Assembly (NCBI GenBank): GCA_020002185.1
Contig: CM034544.1
Span: 29,212,653 to 29,276,652 of the forward strand
DNA length: 64,000 nucleotides
Direction: 5' to 3'
From: Paraescarpia echinospica
Taxonomy: Eukaryota; Annelida; Polychaeta; Sabellida; Siboglinidae
Part shown: positions 12,062 through 22,600 of the stretch, piece by piece
Layout of the letters: each line of letters begins with the position of its first letter
Position numbering within the stretch: the first letter of the stretch is position 1
Made by a program: the position numbers and the translations under genes
Notes under the pieces: model-generated
Databases searched by the model: none
What the model was told of the DNA's origin: nothing
The model's input: the letters and a program-made list of their open reading frames with translations, nothing else

Positions 12062-12568
12062 GATGTACTAGCCACTCAACATAAAACTGACCACATGTAA
12101 CTATTGTGTTTCATGACGAGTCCATTCAATCAAACCCATTCAATCAAACGTTCGCCTGGTCGCTACACAATGGGACGGCGAGTCTGGTAGATCTGCAAAA
12201 ATCGGCAACCCCGGATGTGGCGGCGCTGCAACACTGAATGGGACATACTTTCAAGGCTAGCTGAGCTCTTTGAACTTTACAAGTCGTAGAATGCAGTGGA
12301 CAAGTTTGGTGGGACAGTCTCGTAGTGCCTCGTTCGTCTCGTGGTGGAGGGTGGGTCGTGAGACGGCCTATCCCTCCGTTGGGGGAGGGACAGGTATAGC
12401 AGGGCATCCTAACACGAGTCCGACTTGCTTCTATCAGCAGAGGCTGGGTTTTCCTGTTGAGGCCCTCAACTAAGGAAAGACATTTTGTTAGAATTGGCTT
12501 GTTTTATTAGTCATCAGCTGCCCTTTAGTGGGGGTTTTGGCCACCGCATGCGAACATGGGAGCCAGGG
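12062..12568 (+). other. Non-coding 3' part of the Ngaro-like element
   Basis: The sequence lies between the recombinase stop and the first 480-bp repeat. It includes GC-rich stretches (about 12320-12400) but no conserved frame. I see no clear terminator or promoter. Confidence 0.5.
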
Positions 12569-13048
12569 GGTTTGAGCCCCCCACTTTTGTATATAGCAAA
12601 TTGCGGTAAATAATCTAGCTAGTAATATAGAAGGTGTGCAGTATGCACAGAGGTATCTTTTCCCTTGAATTATATATTATAAATCTGTGACAGTTCGTAT
12701 GATGTAAATATGTCTAACAGCATTCAAGGGTTTTTTCAGTCACTAACTAGCTAGAATGGAAAATTATTATATATATGTACAAATTGTAGTACATAGCATA
12801 TGCGGTACATAGAACAGTAATCTTTATGTACCTGTCTGCGCACAGGATGCGAAATACACTGTATAGATTGTCTGTGCACAGTGGCAATCCCTGTGAATTA
12901 ATAAATTTGGATTGCCCATTACCAACCTACGCAATAGTTGGTGTAACTTTATACAAACAGAGAAAGGGCTGCATGAACAATTCTGTAACACATGTCATCA
13001 TATATACACTGGGGGTGAGGGGGTACCGAGCGGACGTAGCACACGAAA
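12569..13048 (+). repeat. 480-bp direct repeat R1
   Basis: Starts at GGTTTGAGCCCCCCAC and ends at CACACGAAA. It is the same length as R2 (13452-13931) with about seven mismatches counted by eye. The 403-bp spacer (13049-13451) holds CTAGCGGATAAGCTAGG and a GC-rich stretch at 13200-13260. Two direct repeats around a spacer at the 3' end match the B1-A2-B2 layout of Ngaro elements. Confidence 0.9.
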
Positions 13049-13451
13049 TGAATTTTTGGCCTTCAGGATGAAAAGCTTTTTTGTGTAACAACGTAACGAG
13101 CACCTAGCGGATAAGCTAGGTGGTAAAAACAACCTGTTTCCCCTCTAATACTGCACACCCCTTTAATTCGCCCCAGCGCTTAATTAAGCTGGCCCAGAAT
13201 GGTAATTAAACCGCGTCACCTGAGCGGCACGCTATTGGCCAGAAGCGCGTGCGCGGGAAAATGTTTGCAGTAGGAACAGAGAATCGTGGTTCTCGTTCAG
13301 TTCGATTCGCATTGCCGTACAGAACACTTCGCCTTCAACTATCAGCACAATTTTGATTCCCTCCCACCCTCCCAGTGTGTCTTTGATGTACATGTATTGT
13401 TTTTCATATAATATCTGCAATTTAGCATGGTCAGTATCAGATCACTAAGGT

Positions 13452-13931
13452 GGTTTGAGCCCCCCACTTTTGTATATAGCAAATTGCGGTAAATAATCTA
13501 GCTAGTAATATAGAAGGTGTGCAGTATGCACAGAGGTATCTTTTCCCTTGAATTATATATTGTAAATCTGTGACAGTTCGTATGCTGTAAATATGTCTAA
13601 CAGCATTCAAGGGTGTTTTCAGTCACTAACTAGCTAGAATGGAAAATTATTATATATATGTACAAATTGTAGTACATAGCATATGCGGTACATAGATCAG
13701 TAATCTTTATGTACCTGTCTGTGCACAGGATGCGAAATACACTGTATAGATTGTCTGTGCACAGTGGCAATCCCTGTGAATTAATAAATTTGGATTGCCC
13801 ATTACCAACCTACGCAATAGTTGTTGTAACTTTATACAAACAGAGAAAGGGCTGCATGAACAATTCTGTAACACATGTCATCATATATACACTGGGGGTG
13901 AGGGGGTACCGAGCGGAAGTAGCACACGAAA
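13452..13931 (+). repeat. 480-bp direct repeat R2
   Basis: Second copy of R1. It ends at the same base as R1 and is followed at once by a piece of unrelated LINE sequence instead of genomic flank. The near-identity of R1 and R2 suggests that the insertion is fairly young. Confidence 0.9.
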
Positions 13932-14050
13932 AAGCACGTTTGCCGATATTAAGCTTGGTTTTCGAAACAAAAAGTCGTTGTGAAGAAGATGATCTGAGAT
14001 TCCAGGGGATATCGGAAAAACGAAGGAGACTAAACAAATAGGATGGGTGT
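13932..14050 (-). pseudogene. LINE 3' coding scrap
   Basis: On the minus strand the frame reads PSYLFSLL, LRSSSS and NIGKRAFSCA, matching the C-terminal tail of the L2-like LINE seen at 50402-51060 (QPSYLHSLL, LRSSSSDL, NIGTRVFSVA). It is fused to the end of R2 and lies inside the segment missing from copy B. Confidence 0.6.
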
Positions 14051-15029
14051 TGCAAAAATACATTATGTATTTTATTAGTTTTGAATTATGAAACGGTCAA
14101 TAAAAGGCGAGATAATAAGGTATGCAATCCCGCTGAAATCACAAAATTAATGGGACCACTATTTTGGCTTCGTGCAGAATAAGCCAGTGAGACTAAATAT
14201 CAGGTTCGTTGTGGAGGGTCATATATGGATATTAGTATTCGGGAGGCTGCAACAAATAATGTAGTATTCACGTCATTCATTAGCATGTGAATGTGCAATT
14301 GCTAAGCACACGGTTCATGTTCAGAGATGCCTCTGTATGCAGATAATAGGAAGTTCCATGTTCTATGCTTTTAATGTTACTTTTTACTATTTAATATTTA
14401 CGTTTCTCCAACGTTTTTTTGCACATCATTTGTATTTTATCCCATTTCGCTACTTTAAAAATGACGTTTCAGTTCAAAATTGACCAATCTCAATGTATTA
14501 TCTACTATCCCAAACAAAAATGTTTAGTTGAAACTCAGTTGAAATTCAACTGATTCTTTATGAATAGTTGAATTTCAACTGTTGAAATTTGATTTCAACT
14601 GCTGTTCAACCTCGTTCAACAGTGGAATGCAAGTTGAAAGCGGGCACTTAGACTTCAACAGCAGTTGAACGGAAGTTGAAAGTGGGCACTTATACTTCAA
14701 CAGCAGTTGAACGCAAGTTGAAAACAGACTTAGTCATTTTGAAGAATTCATTGTAGTTGAACACAGGTTAAAAGCAGGGACTTTGTCATTGTCAACAACT
14801 CAGTTTGAACACAAGTTGAATGCAGTGATTTTGTCATTTCTAGGAACGTGTTGAACACAAGTAATGCATGCATTTTGTCATTTTAAAGAATGCATCCTGA
14901 TTGTAAACACAAACTTAGTCTTGCGTATTTACATAAATTCATTCACAGTTTTAACTGAGGTCACTGACATTTTAAAATAATATTTCAGTAGCAGGACTGA
15001 GGTCAATTCAAAAATGAATTGGAATTATT

Positions 15030-15180
15030 CAATTCCTTAATTGGAGAAAGAAAAAGAGGAAGACCACGGAAAAAGGGGAACAACGAAATAAAACATGACT
15101 CGCGCTGTTAACAGAAGAGCGATGTGCTTCAGATAGGACAAAATGGAGGGACCTCAGTGGGAACACGACGTTTTTTTTAA
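15030..15180 (+). pseudogene. LINE C-terminal scrap inside the 3.0-kb element
   Basis: Reads KRGRPRKK and, after frame breaks, KWRDLSGN, followed by a poly-T and ATT-rich tail. Basic GRPR-type sequence followed by a WR motif is the usual C-terminus of several LINE polyproteins, including the one at 22560-22714. It suggests that the element captured or was hit by a LINE 3' end. Confidence 0.5.
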
Positions 15181-15204
15181 TTATTATTATTATACTTATA
15201 AACG

Positions 15205-15700
15205 CTTTTAGCAGTCAATTTTTGGTCAAGCGGACGACGTCTCAAAATTATGTCAAAACGACGTCTATTAGATGTATTTCTGTTGATATCTAATTCACGC
15301 CAACGGATTGACATGTATTAGATATCTTTCTATTGACATAAAAAGCACACTGGATAATTGACATCTATTAGATGCAGTTTTTTGACATGAAAACGACGCT
15401 GAACATATAAATGTTATCGTTTTAGAATGACGTAAAAATGACGTGTATTAGACGTCTAAATCACGCTGGAGAATTGACGTCTATTGGATGCAGTTTTATT
15501 GACATGAAAATGATGTTGAACAAAGAACCTTTTTCGTCTGAGAATGACGTAAAATAACGTCCATTAGATGTCTTTCTATTGACATCTAAATCACGCTGGT
15601 GAATTGACATATTTTAGACATATTGACGTAAACATTGCCTTTGGAGAATTGACATCTATTAGTTGTACTTTATTTTGACACAACAATTATGGCAAATAAA
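15205..15700. repeat. GACGTCTATTAGATG imperfect tandem array
   Basis: Units repeat the words ATTGACATCTATTAGATG, TTTCTATTGACATCTAAATC and ACGCTGGAGAATTGAC, with a higher-order period of very roughly 190 bp. The words are themselves partly palindromic (GACGTC, TCTATTAGA-like). No coding sense. Confidence 0.7.
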
Positions 15701-16829
15701 AGAATTATTAACGTTTTTGTCTCGGAAAGACATAAAAAGACACAATTCCATTGACGACAATACCATGCAGGAGAATTTTGACCTATTAATGAGACATAAT
15801 GTTAACATATAAATTATTTTGAACAAATAACTATCTTACAGCGATAGCATAACATCACGTCCACATTACCTTGTCTAGATTTGTGAACAATAATTTTTCA
15901 TGAGAGTTTATTAATTGCTAATGCATGCATCATATAAATGTTTGGGTCTCTGGCATCTCATGATTATGAGGAAATGTTTCTTGTATGCCAAGGTATATTA
16001 TATACATGCTTGGGGATATACACACATGTCATTGCAGTTGATGGGAAGATATGATGCCGTTGTATGATGGTGGATTAATTAGCATGCACAATAATAATTA
16101 TGTGCATAGCATCTTGCCACCTTAGCTTGGCTTTCAGTGTTGACTAAATAACAAATATGTACAAATCAAAACATAGAACAGCTATAATTTGAAGCCTACA
16201 TACACTATATGATCTCACTCAAGTATGCAACGTATAGCTGTATTTCTGACTATTATGTTGCACTGCAGTTATATAATGATAATGAATGCATCAACCCATA
16301 TTAAAAACAATAACCACAACTTTCCAGTAGATTGATGAATGCCACTGAGATCTCTACAGTGCAATGTGTTTTCTGTGATTGTAGCTATAAATGAGGTATG
16401 CCGTGTATACAGTAAGAATTCAGGTCACATATCCCCTACCTCTAAACAGATAAGTTATTATGAGTTCAAACAGGTATGCCCACATACCCTGTAATTCGAC
16501 TCTGGAATATGGTCAGTCACCCAATCTCTGATGACTGACTAACCAATTCTGACTCAGCATGCCGGTCTGTGCTCGTTTGGCGGGCAATTTTAAATACACC
16601 AGATGTGTGTGTGTGGCAGAATCAGAACATTGGCGGACTGGAAAGGATTGCAGTTAACACGCAAACAGCTACCACTGTCGCTTTTGAATTTTAAAGTATA
16701 TCACTATCTAGCAATATTTGAGCCGGATGAAACCCGAAATTCGTGAAGGTAAGAATTATATACTATATATATATATATATATATATATCGTCATGCAATG
16801 TAAATGGAAAGCTAGCTCATATCATCAGA

Positions 16830-17500
16830 AATTCAATAGTTGAACAAGAGTTGAAACTCAACTGAGATTCAACAGTTGACCGCGGGTTGAAACTCAACTG
16901 GGATTCAACAGTTGAACGCGGGTTGAAACTCAACTGAGATTCAACAGTTGAACGCGGGTTGAAACTCAACTGATATTCAATAGTTGAACGTGGGTTGAAA
17001 CTCAACTGAGATTCAACAGTTGAACGTGGGTTGTAGCTCAACCCAAGTTCAACACCAGTTGAAACTCAACTCATTTGCATGTTAAATTTTCAACTGTATA
17101 TTTGTATATACACATTTGAAACTCAACTGAGATTCAACAGTTGAACGCAAGTTGAAGCTCAATCCAAGTTCAACACCCGTTGAAACTCAAATCATTTGCT
17201 TGAGAAATTTTCAACTGTCTATTTGCATAATATATACATAGTTGAAGCTCAACTGAGATTCAAAAGTTGAACGCGAGTTGAAGCTCAATCCAAGTTCAAC
17301 ACCAGTTGAAACTTAACTCATTTGCATAATAAATTGTCAACTGTCTATTTGCATAATATATATAGTTTAAGCTCAACTGAGATTCAACATTTAAACGCGA
17401 GCTCATTTGCATGTGAAATTTTCAACTCCTCCATAGTTGAAACTCAACTGAGTTTCACTTGAATTTGGGTTGAACTTCACTGGTTGAAAGTTCTATCTTT
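16830..17500. repeat. 36-bp tandem array and longer GTTGAA/TTCAAC units
   Basis: From 16836 to about 17040 there are five to six copies of a 36-bp unit containing GTTGAAACTCAACTGAGATT and CAACAGTTGAACGCGGG. Its minus-strand reading gives a 12-residue repeat (FNPRSTVESQLS), a consequence of the period being a multiple of three. From 17045 to 17420 the units lengthen to about 120 bp and add CTCATTTGCAT and TTTTCAACTGTNTATTTG. Each unit can fold on itself. Confidence 0.8.
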
Positions 17501-17535
17501 TTTTGTTTGGGGTGTTACATCGTTTGTATTATTAC

Positions 17536-17725
17536 CTGGTTCTTGTCACTGCAGTTGCCGTCCGGATAAGAGCTGCGTTCTGCGACCCCGAGACATTTGC
17601 TATGAGAAGGCATTCCAAGGAATTGGTCGATGACGTCACCTCTGCGCAGGTTCTGTGTTTTCTGTCAGTAAAGACAGCACAGTCACCAAAGTCGCGAAAC
17701 CCTGTTGCTATGGCCGTGACACGAC
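17536..17725 (-). pseudogene. Dead penultimate exon, fucolectin-like protein (copy A)
   Basis: The counterpart of copy B exon 37071-37273. Acceptor TTTCCCAG and donor CAGGTAATA are both present. The exon is 190 bp against 203 in B: 13 bases (TTCAGAACGACGC, plus strand) are missing near the donor end, which shifts the frame. Conserved residues before the deletion include TAIATGFRDFGDC and TCAEVTSSTNSL. With the lost acceptor of the last exon, this makes copy A a pseudogene. Confidence 0.75.
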
Positions 17726-17759
17726 CTGGGAAAGAAGTATACCGTTATATTAGACAAAA

Positions 17760-18750
17760 TATATATATACACACACATGTATGTACATATATTATATATC
17801 ATATATATATATAAGGTCACATATAGGGGTCTCTTGGTTTGTATTACGTTGCGCCATTACGGCATCGTGATGTCTTAGTGATCGTAACATAACAACTCAG
17901 TAAAAAACACATGTTGCTTTGCTTAGATTTTGATATCAGACTGTCACTAATAGTTGCTAATTGTGTGAAAAACGATGAATCTTTTACTGTCTCCACACAC
18001 ACGACGGGGGTTCAATTCAACGAGCTGCCATTTTGGAAGTTTGGTCAATTTCTGTGGCCGCCACAATGGCCGCTTGACATTATGTATATAAGAATAAACA
18101 TCATTCTATCGACGTGAATCATGGCTTAAATACTCTAGCGGGCTTTGCATTCGTTCTATATATGACGGACGCTGCGTTAGTAATTACCTGCTGCCAGTTT
18201 ATCACTGAACACAGCATATGAAAGCAGTGGCTGGCGTGGACATATACGTCATCCGTATTAGTATTATTATTGTATATTCGGCTCTTAGTCGGCTGGACGG
18301 AGGAAGTATAGGTCAATAAAGGCCATTGTTTGATAGGGACTTTCGGTGGTTAGGGTTAAAGTGACCTATGTTGTTTAATAGAGCGGTCTGCGTGAGCTAC
18401 CTTTGACGAACGTACACACACGCGACACGCGACACGCGACACGCACACGCACACACACTTATTTATGTTTTAGAATTACGCCAGTTTTTATTGATGACCT
18501 TTTCTACTACATTTGGTTTCTTTTATTTATAGCGCCTTTTTGCGTGTCTTTGTTACATGGTCTGTCTGCTATTCTCATGTGTTGACACGTGCAGACTTTG
18601 TATCACGTCACGGATGCGTTCTGTAATACACGTGCAGCCATTTACAGCTGATACTTTACTTACACGCCCATGTATGGGAACACTTTCAAGTAGTTGAACA
18701 CATATTTAATGATGGCATATAACAAACAAGGAAGTGGACATGTTCCACAC
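17760..18750. other. Non-coding duplicated block
   Basis: Shared with 37310-38430 apart from indels. It contains short TA runs (17757-17815), GACACGCGACACGCGACACG-type repeats near 18420 and no conserved open frame. Confidence 0.55.
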
Positions 18751-18757
18751 TATACTC

Positions 18758-19543
18758 CAGCGATTCTTAGTTCGCGACCCATGATTTGGTCACCAGGCCA
18801 TTTTGAGTTGATCGCCAAATGTCTTCAGTATTAAGTGACAGTCAAAATATTCTTATATTTCCGTCTTGCTCAAATGCATGCAGGGTGAATAATTTACACC
18901 AGATTTTATTACATATTAGTTGATAATAATCTCACACAGCTTTTGGAATCGACACGATACTTCAACCATTTATCGTTTTTATTCCAACCGGTATGGACAA
19001 ATCATATCTTGCTTGATACCGCCGAAAATGCATGTTGCGCTCATTGGACGTAATTTGGTGCTGCTTCTGATTCGTTCCACACCGAAGCCTTAAAGTAGAC
19101 TTTGATAGACAGGTATTGCTCTAACCAGCATATACAGCCATCTATCGGATTATTTGCCTCATTATAAGTATCGTTATGAGTAGCAGTTTGAGCCTATGAA
19201 GTAAATATGTGTAAACTTCTAATATCTTTCAAACAGTATCGAAACCACCCAACTGTTCGCCTCCATTCGGAATATATTATATGCTTTCGAGTTGCTAGGG
19301 GTGTCCTCATTTTACTTCAAACAATTAACGGCGCTGTTTTTGGTGATTCATGTAGCTCCGTGTTCAGCAAGCACGTTTAGACAATGTTCTCATTTTATTC
19401 ACTTATTTGTATTTTGCCTATTTATACTATCATTATTTATTTTATTATTTATCAGAAATTAACTATTTGAAAAAAAGGGTCGCGAAGCTAGGGCCGCGAC
19501 CAGAATTTGATCGCCGGTGAAGAAGGTTGGTCAAGAACCGCTG
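18758..19543. mobile_element. Short non-autonomous hAT element (copy A)
   Basis: The left end CAGCGATTCTTAG and the right end, read inward, CAGCGGTTCTTGACC are hAT-type terminal inverted repeats; subterminal TTCGCGACCC / GGTCGCGGCCC also pair. Length is 786 bp with no transposase. The flanks are CTATACTC on the left and TTCTACTT on the right. Copy B keeps CTCTACTC on its right side, so the original 8-bp target duplication was about CTNTACTC. Present in both duplicated copies. Confidence 0.8.
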
Positions 19544-19641
19544 TTCTACTTACTTATTCCTGATACAGGGCAGTTGTCCGGCGTATCTCCCCCGTGCACA
19601 ATTGCAATTTTGTAGATCCCGTTGTAAGTGCTGCCAGTTCC

Positions 19642-22600
19642 TTTGTTGTGGCACTTTATCGAAAGCTTTCTGAAAATCTAAGTAGACGATATCTACTGGT
19701 GATCCCTCGTCTACCCACTTAGTGATATCTTCCAAAAACATAACATATTTGTTAAGCATGACCTCGCTTTTAGAAACCCATGTTTAGATGGGTTTAACAA
19801 GTTATGTTTAACAAGAACATCCACCATGTGATCTTTAATTAGTCTTTCTAATAATTTGCAAATCACTGACGTTAAACTCACTGGTCTGTAGTTCTCTGAC
19901 TTGTTTCTGGAACCTTTTATAAATAACGGTATAATGTTTGCTTCTTTCCATTCTAAAGGAACCGCTCCCTCTTCTAATGACAAGTTGAAAACTGTTGCAA
20001 GTGGTATGCTAATTTGTTCTACAATTTCCAATAGTGGTTTGGGCGGAATCCCATCCAGTTGATTTATTATCCTTCATAGCCCTAATTTTCTTAGCTACCA
20101 TTTCCGGGGTTACAATTAACTGTCCTAAATACTCTGATTCTGCCCCATTGAACTTAGGCTCTGGTATTGGCAGTGAACTAATATCTTCCCTGGTAATCAC
20201 TGAACTAAAATACTCATTCAGATATTCTGCCATTAACAATCACTCTGATATTATATTTCCAGCACTATCTTCTAGAGGACCGACCTTTCCTAGAATTTTC
20301 TGTTTGCTCCGAACATATGCTCATCTCTTGTTGTCTTGTTTTATATTACAAGTATATTACAAATTTTGTTCTTAGCTTCTCTTCGAATTTCTCATTTCAG
20401 TTGTAGCTTGGCTTAGTGCTTCTTTATAAATGTTGTAATCTTCATAATTTGCAATACGTCTATATGACTTCCTCATCATTTGTTTGTACTTAATTTTTAT
20501 AATGGCTTCTTTCGATAGATTGATTACATCTGCATTAGTAGTAGATGGCGTACATCTCTACTGGACGTCCGAACCTACGGAGGGGCAGATGTTGGCTCTG
20601 ACCACATCCTTGTGATTGGTAAAATCCGCTTGAAGTTAAAGAGAGTCAAGACGGTGAAGACGGTCAGGACATATGCGACAGATAACTTAAAGAACACAGA
20701 TACATCAAAACAATTGTACGAGGAAACTAAGAACAGATTCCAAGCGCTACAACACTCAACCGACTTAGAAGAACAATGACAGCTATTCCTTCAAGCCGTA
20801 AAGGAGAGCGCGAATGTAATGATAGGAAGGAGAAGAGGGTCCAACAGAGAACAGTGGATTACTGGAGACTCGTGGAAATTGATTGATAAAAGGAAGGATA
20901 TGAAGATCAGAAGAGATCAAGCAGCTAGAAACATCCAACAATGGAGATCATCAGATGAGGAATACAGGAAACTGGACAAAGAAGTAAAAAAGAGCTGTAG
21001 GACAGATAAGAGGAAATGGTTAGAAGAGAAAGGTAAAGAAGCACAAACAGCAGCAGAACGAAAAGCAATTCCAACATACCACTAAAAGACAAAGATGGCA
21101 GAGTGCTTCTAACAAACGAGGAACAAGCCACGAGGTGGATTGAACACTTCCGAGAAGTACTAAATCAACCAACACCAACCACACTCTTCAACTTCGAACA
21201 GGAACCAAACACAAAAGAGGTTGATGTCATCACCAATGACATCACCAGGGCAGAAATTTCCAAAGCCATCGATAGCCTCAAGAACAACAAGGCAGCGGGC
21301 CTTGATGAAGTATCGGCCGAACTATTGAAACATGGCAAGGACGGGGTTGTAGACGAGTTAATCTACTTGTTCAATTTGATTCCTGATGATTGGAGACGAG
21401 GAGTGATCGTGACGTTACCAAAGAAGGGGTGCCTGAGCAATTGCAATAACTGGCGAGGAATAACATTGATGTCAGTACCTGGAAAAGTGTTCTGCAGTGT
21501 GATCCTAAACCGGCTGAAGACAGCAGTTGACCAACACCTCCGGGAGGAACAAGCTGGTTTTCGAAGAGGAAGGTCATGCTGTGAGCAGATCTTCACATTG
21601 CGAAACATCATCGAACAAAGCAGAGAGTTCCAGATACCTCTTTTAGTCAATTTCATTGACTTTAAGAAGGCTTTCGACAGTGTCCACAGAGATTCGCTAT
21701 GGCAAATCCTGAAGCTATACGGCATACCAAGGAAATATATAGACATTTTCAAATCGCTATACTGCTGCATCAAGACCAACGATGGCTACACAGACATGTT
21801 CGATATAGAGACAGGTGTACGTCAAGGTTGCATCCTGTCCCCTTTCCTCTTTGTTGTTGTTATCGACTTGATCATGAGGAAAACAATGAAATATCCGAAC
21901 TTTGGTGTTAAATGGATAAATAATAGGTTGGCAGACCTTGACTTTGCCGATGGTATTGCACTGCTCAGCCACACGCCGGAGATCCTACAATAGATGACCA
22001 ATAATTTAAACGAAAATGGAGAGATGGTCGGATTACGAATCAGCTATGGGAAGACAAAAACATTGTCTGTTGGTGATGGATCTGTCCCCCACATTGTGAT
22101 CGGTCAGGAAGAGTTGCAATGCGTCGAGAACTTCCCTTACCTCGGAAGCTACATATGTAGGAAAGGCGACGCGGAAGTAGATGTACGAGCGAGGATGGGC
22201 AAGGCATCAGCAGTGTTCCAAAGACTACGTCCAATATGGTCCAGTAACACCATCAGAAAGGACATAAAACTACGTCTTTACATGTCAATCGTAATACCAA
22301 CAGCGATATATGCCTGTGAATACGGCGAGGATATCAAAAAAAATAGACATATTTCACCGACGATGTCTCCGGTTCATATTGGGCATATCGTGGAGAGAAC
22401 ACACCACAAATGAAGAAGTGATGAGGAGGGCAGGCCTGGATAGCCTGCATTACATAGTTAAGTCTCGACGACGAAGACTAGCGGGACATATCCTACGTCT
22501 ACCAAGAGAGAGAACAGCACATGTAGCAATGGAATGGGTGCCTGAAGGTGGAAACAGAAGGAGAGGAAGACCGACTAAGAACTGGCGTAAGACGTTTAAA

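Larger units (their letters stand above)
7295..14051 (+). mobile_element. Ngaro/DIRS-like tyrosine-recombinase retrotransposon insertion
   Basis: The segment is absent from copy B, where GTTATGTAAAACAACA runs straight into GCAAACATACATTTAGTATT. Order: SGNH-hydrolase-like frame, gag-like frame with CCCH fingers, RT-RNase H, tyrosine recombinase, about 500 bp non-coding, two 480-bp direct repeats separated by 403 bp, and a short LINE scrap at the right edge. The gene set and the 3' direct repeats fit Ngaro-type elements. A left-end partner of the repeat spacer is not visible, so the left end is probably truncated or rearranged. No target duplication is seen, as expected for recombinase-based insertion. 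Several frameshifts and stops make it non-autonomous now. Confidence 0.85.
14509..17511. mobile_element. 3.0-kb non-autonomous element with short TIRs and internal satellites
   Basis: The 3003-bp segment begins CCCAAACAAAAA and ends with its reverse complement (TTTTTGTTTGGG). Copy B lacks it: TATTATCTACT joins GTGTAACATCG directly. Just inside both ends are words built from GTTGAA/TTCAAC in opposite orientation, extending the inverted symmetry. The right side has a 36-bp tandem array and longer units; the middle has a GACGTCTATTAGATG-type array and a LINE scrap. No transposase is seen. No clear target duplication is visible (left flank CTACTAT, right flank GTGTTAC). Superfamily unassigned. 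Confidence 0.75.

Noticed and set aside
16817..17041. 74-codon frame with a 12-residue repeat
   Set aside because: The 36-bp satellite period is a multiple of three, which keeps a frame open by chance; no start context or conservation.
21363..21779. 138-codon minus-strand frame
   Set aside because: Shadow of the plus-strand LINE reverse transcriptase.
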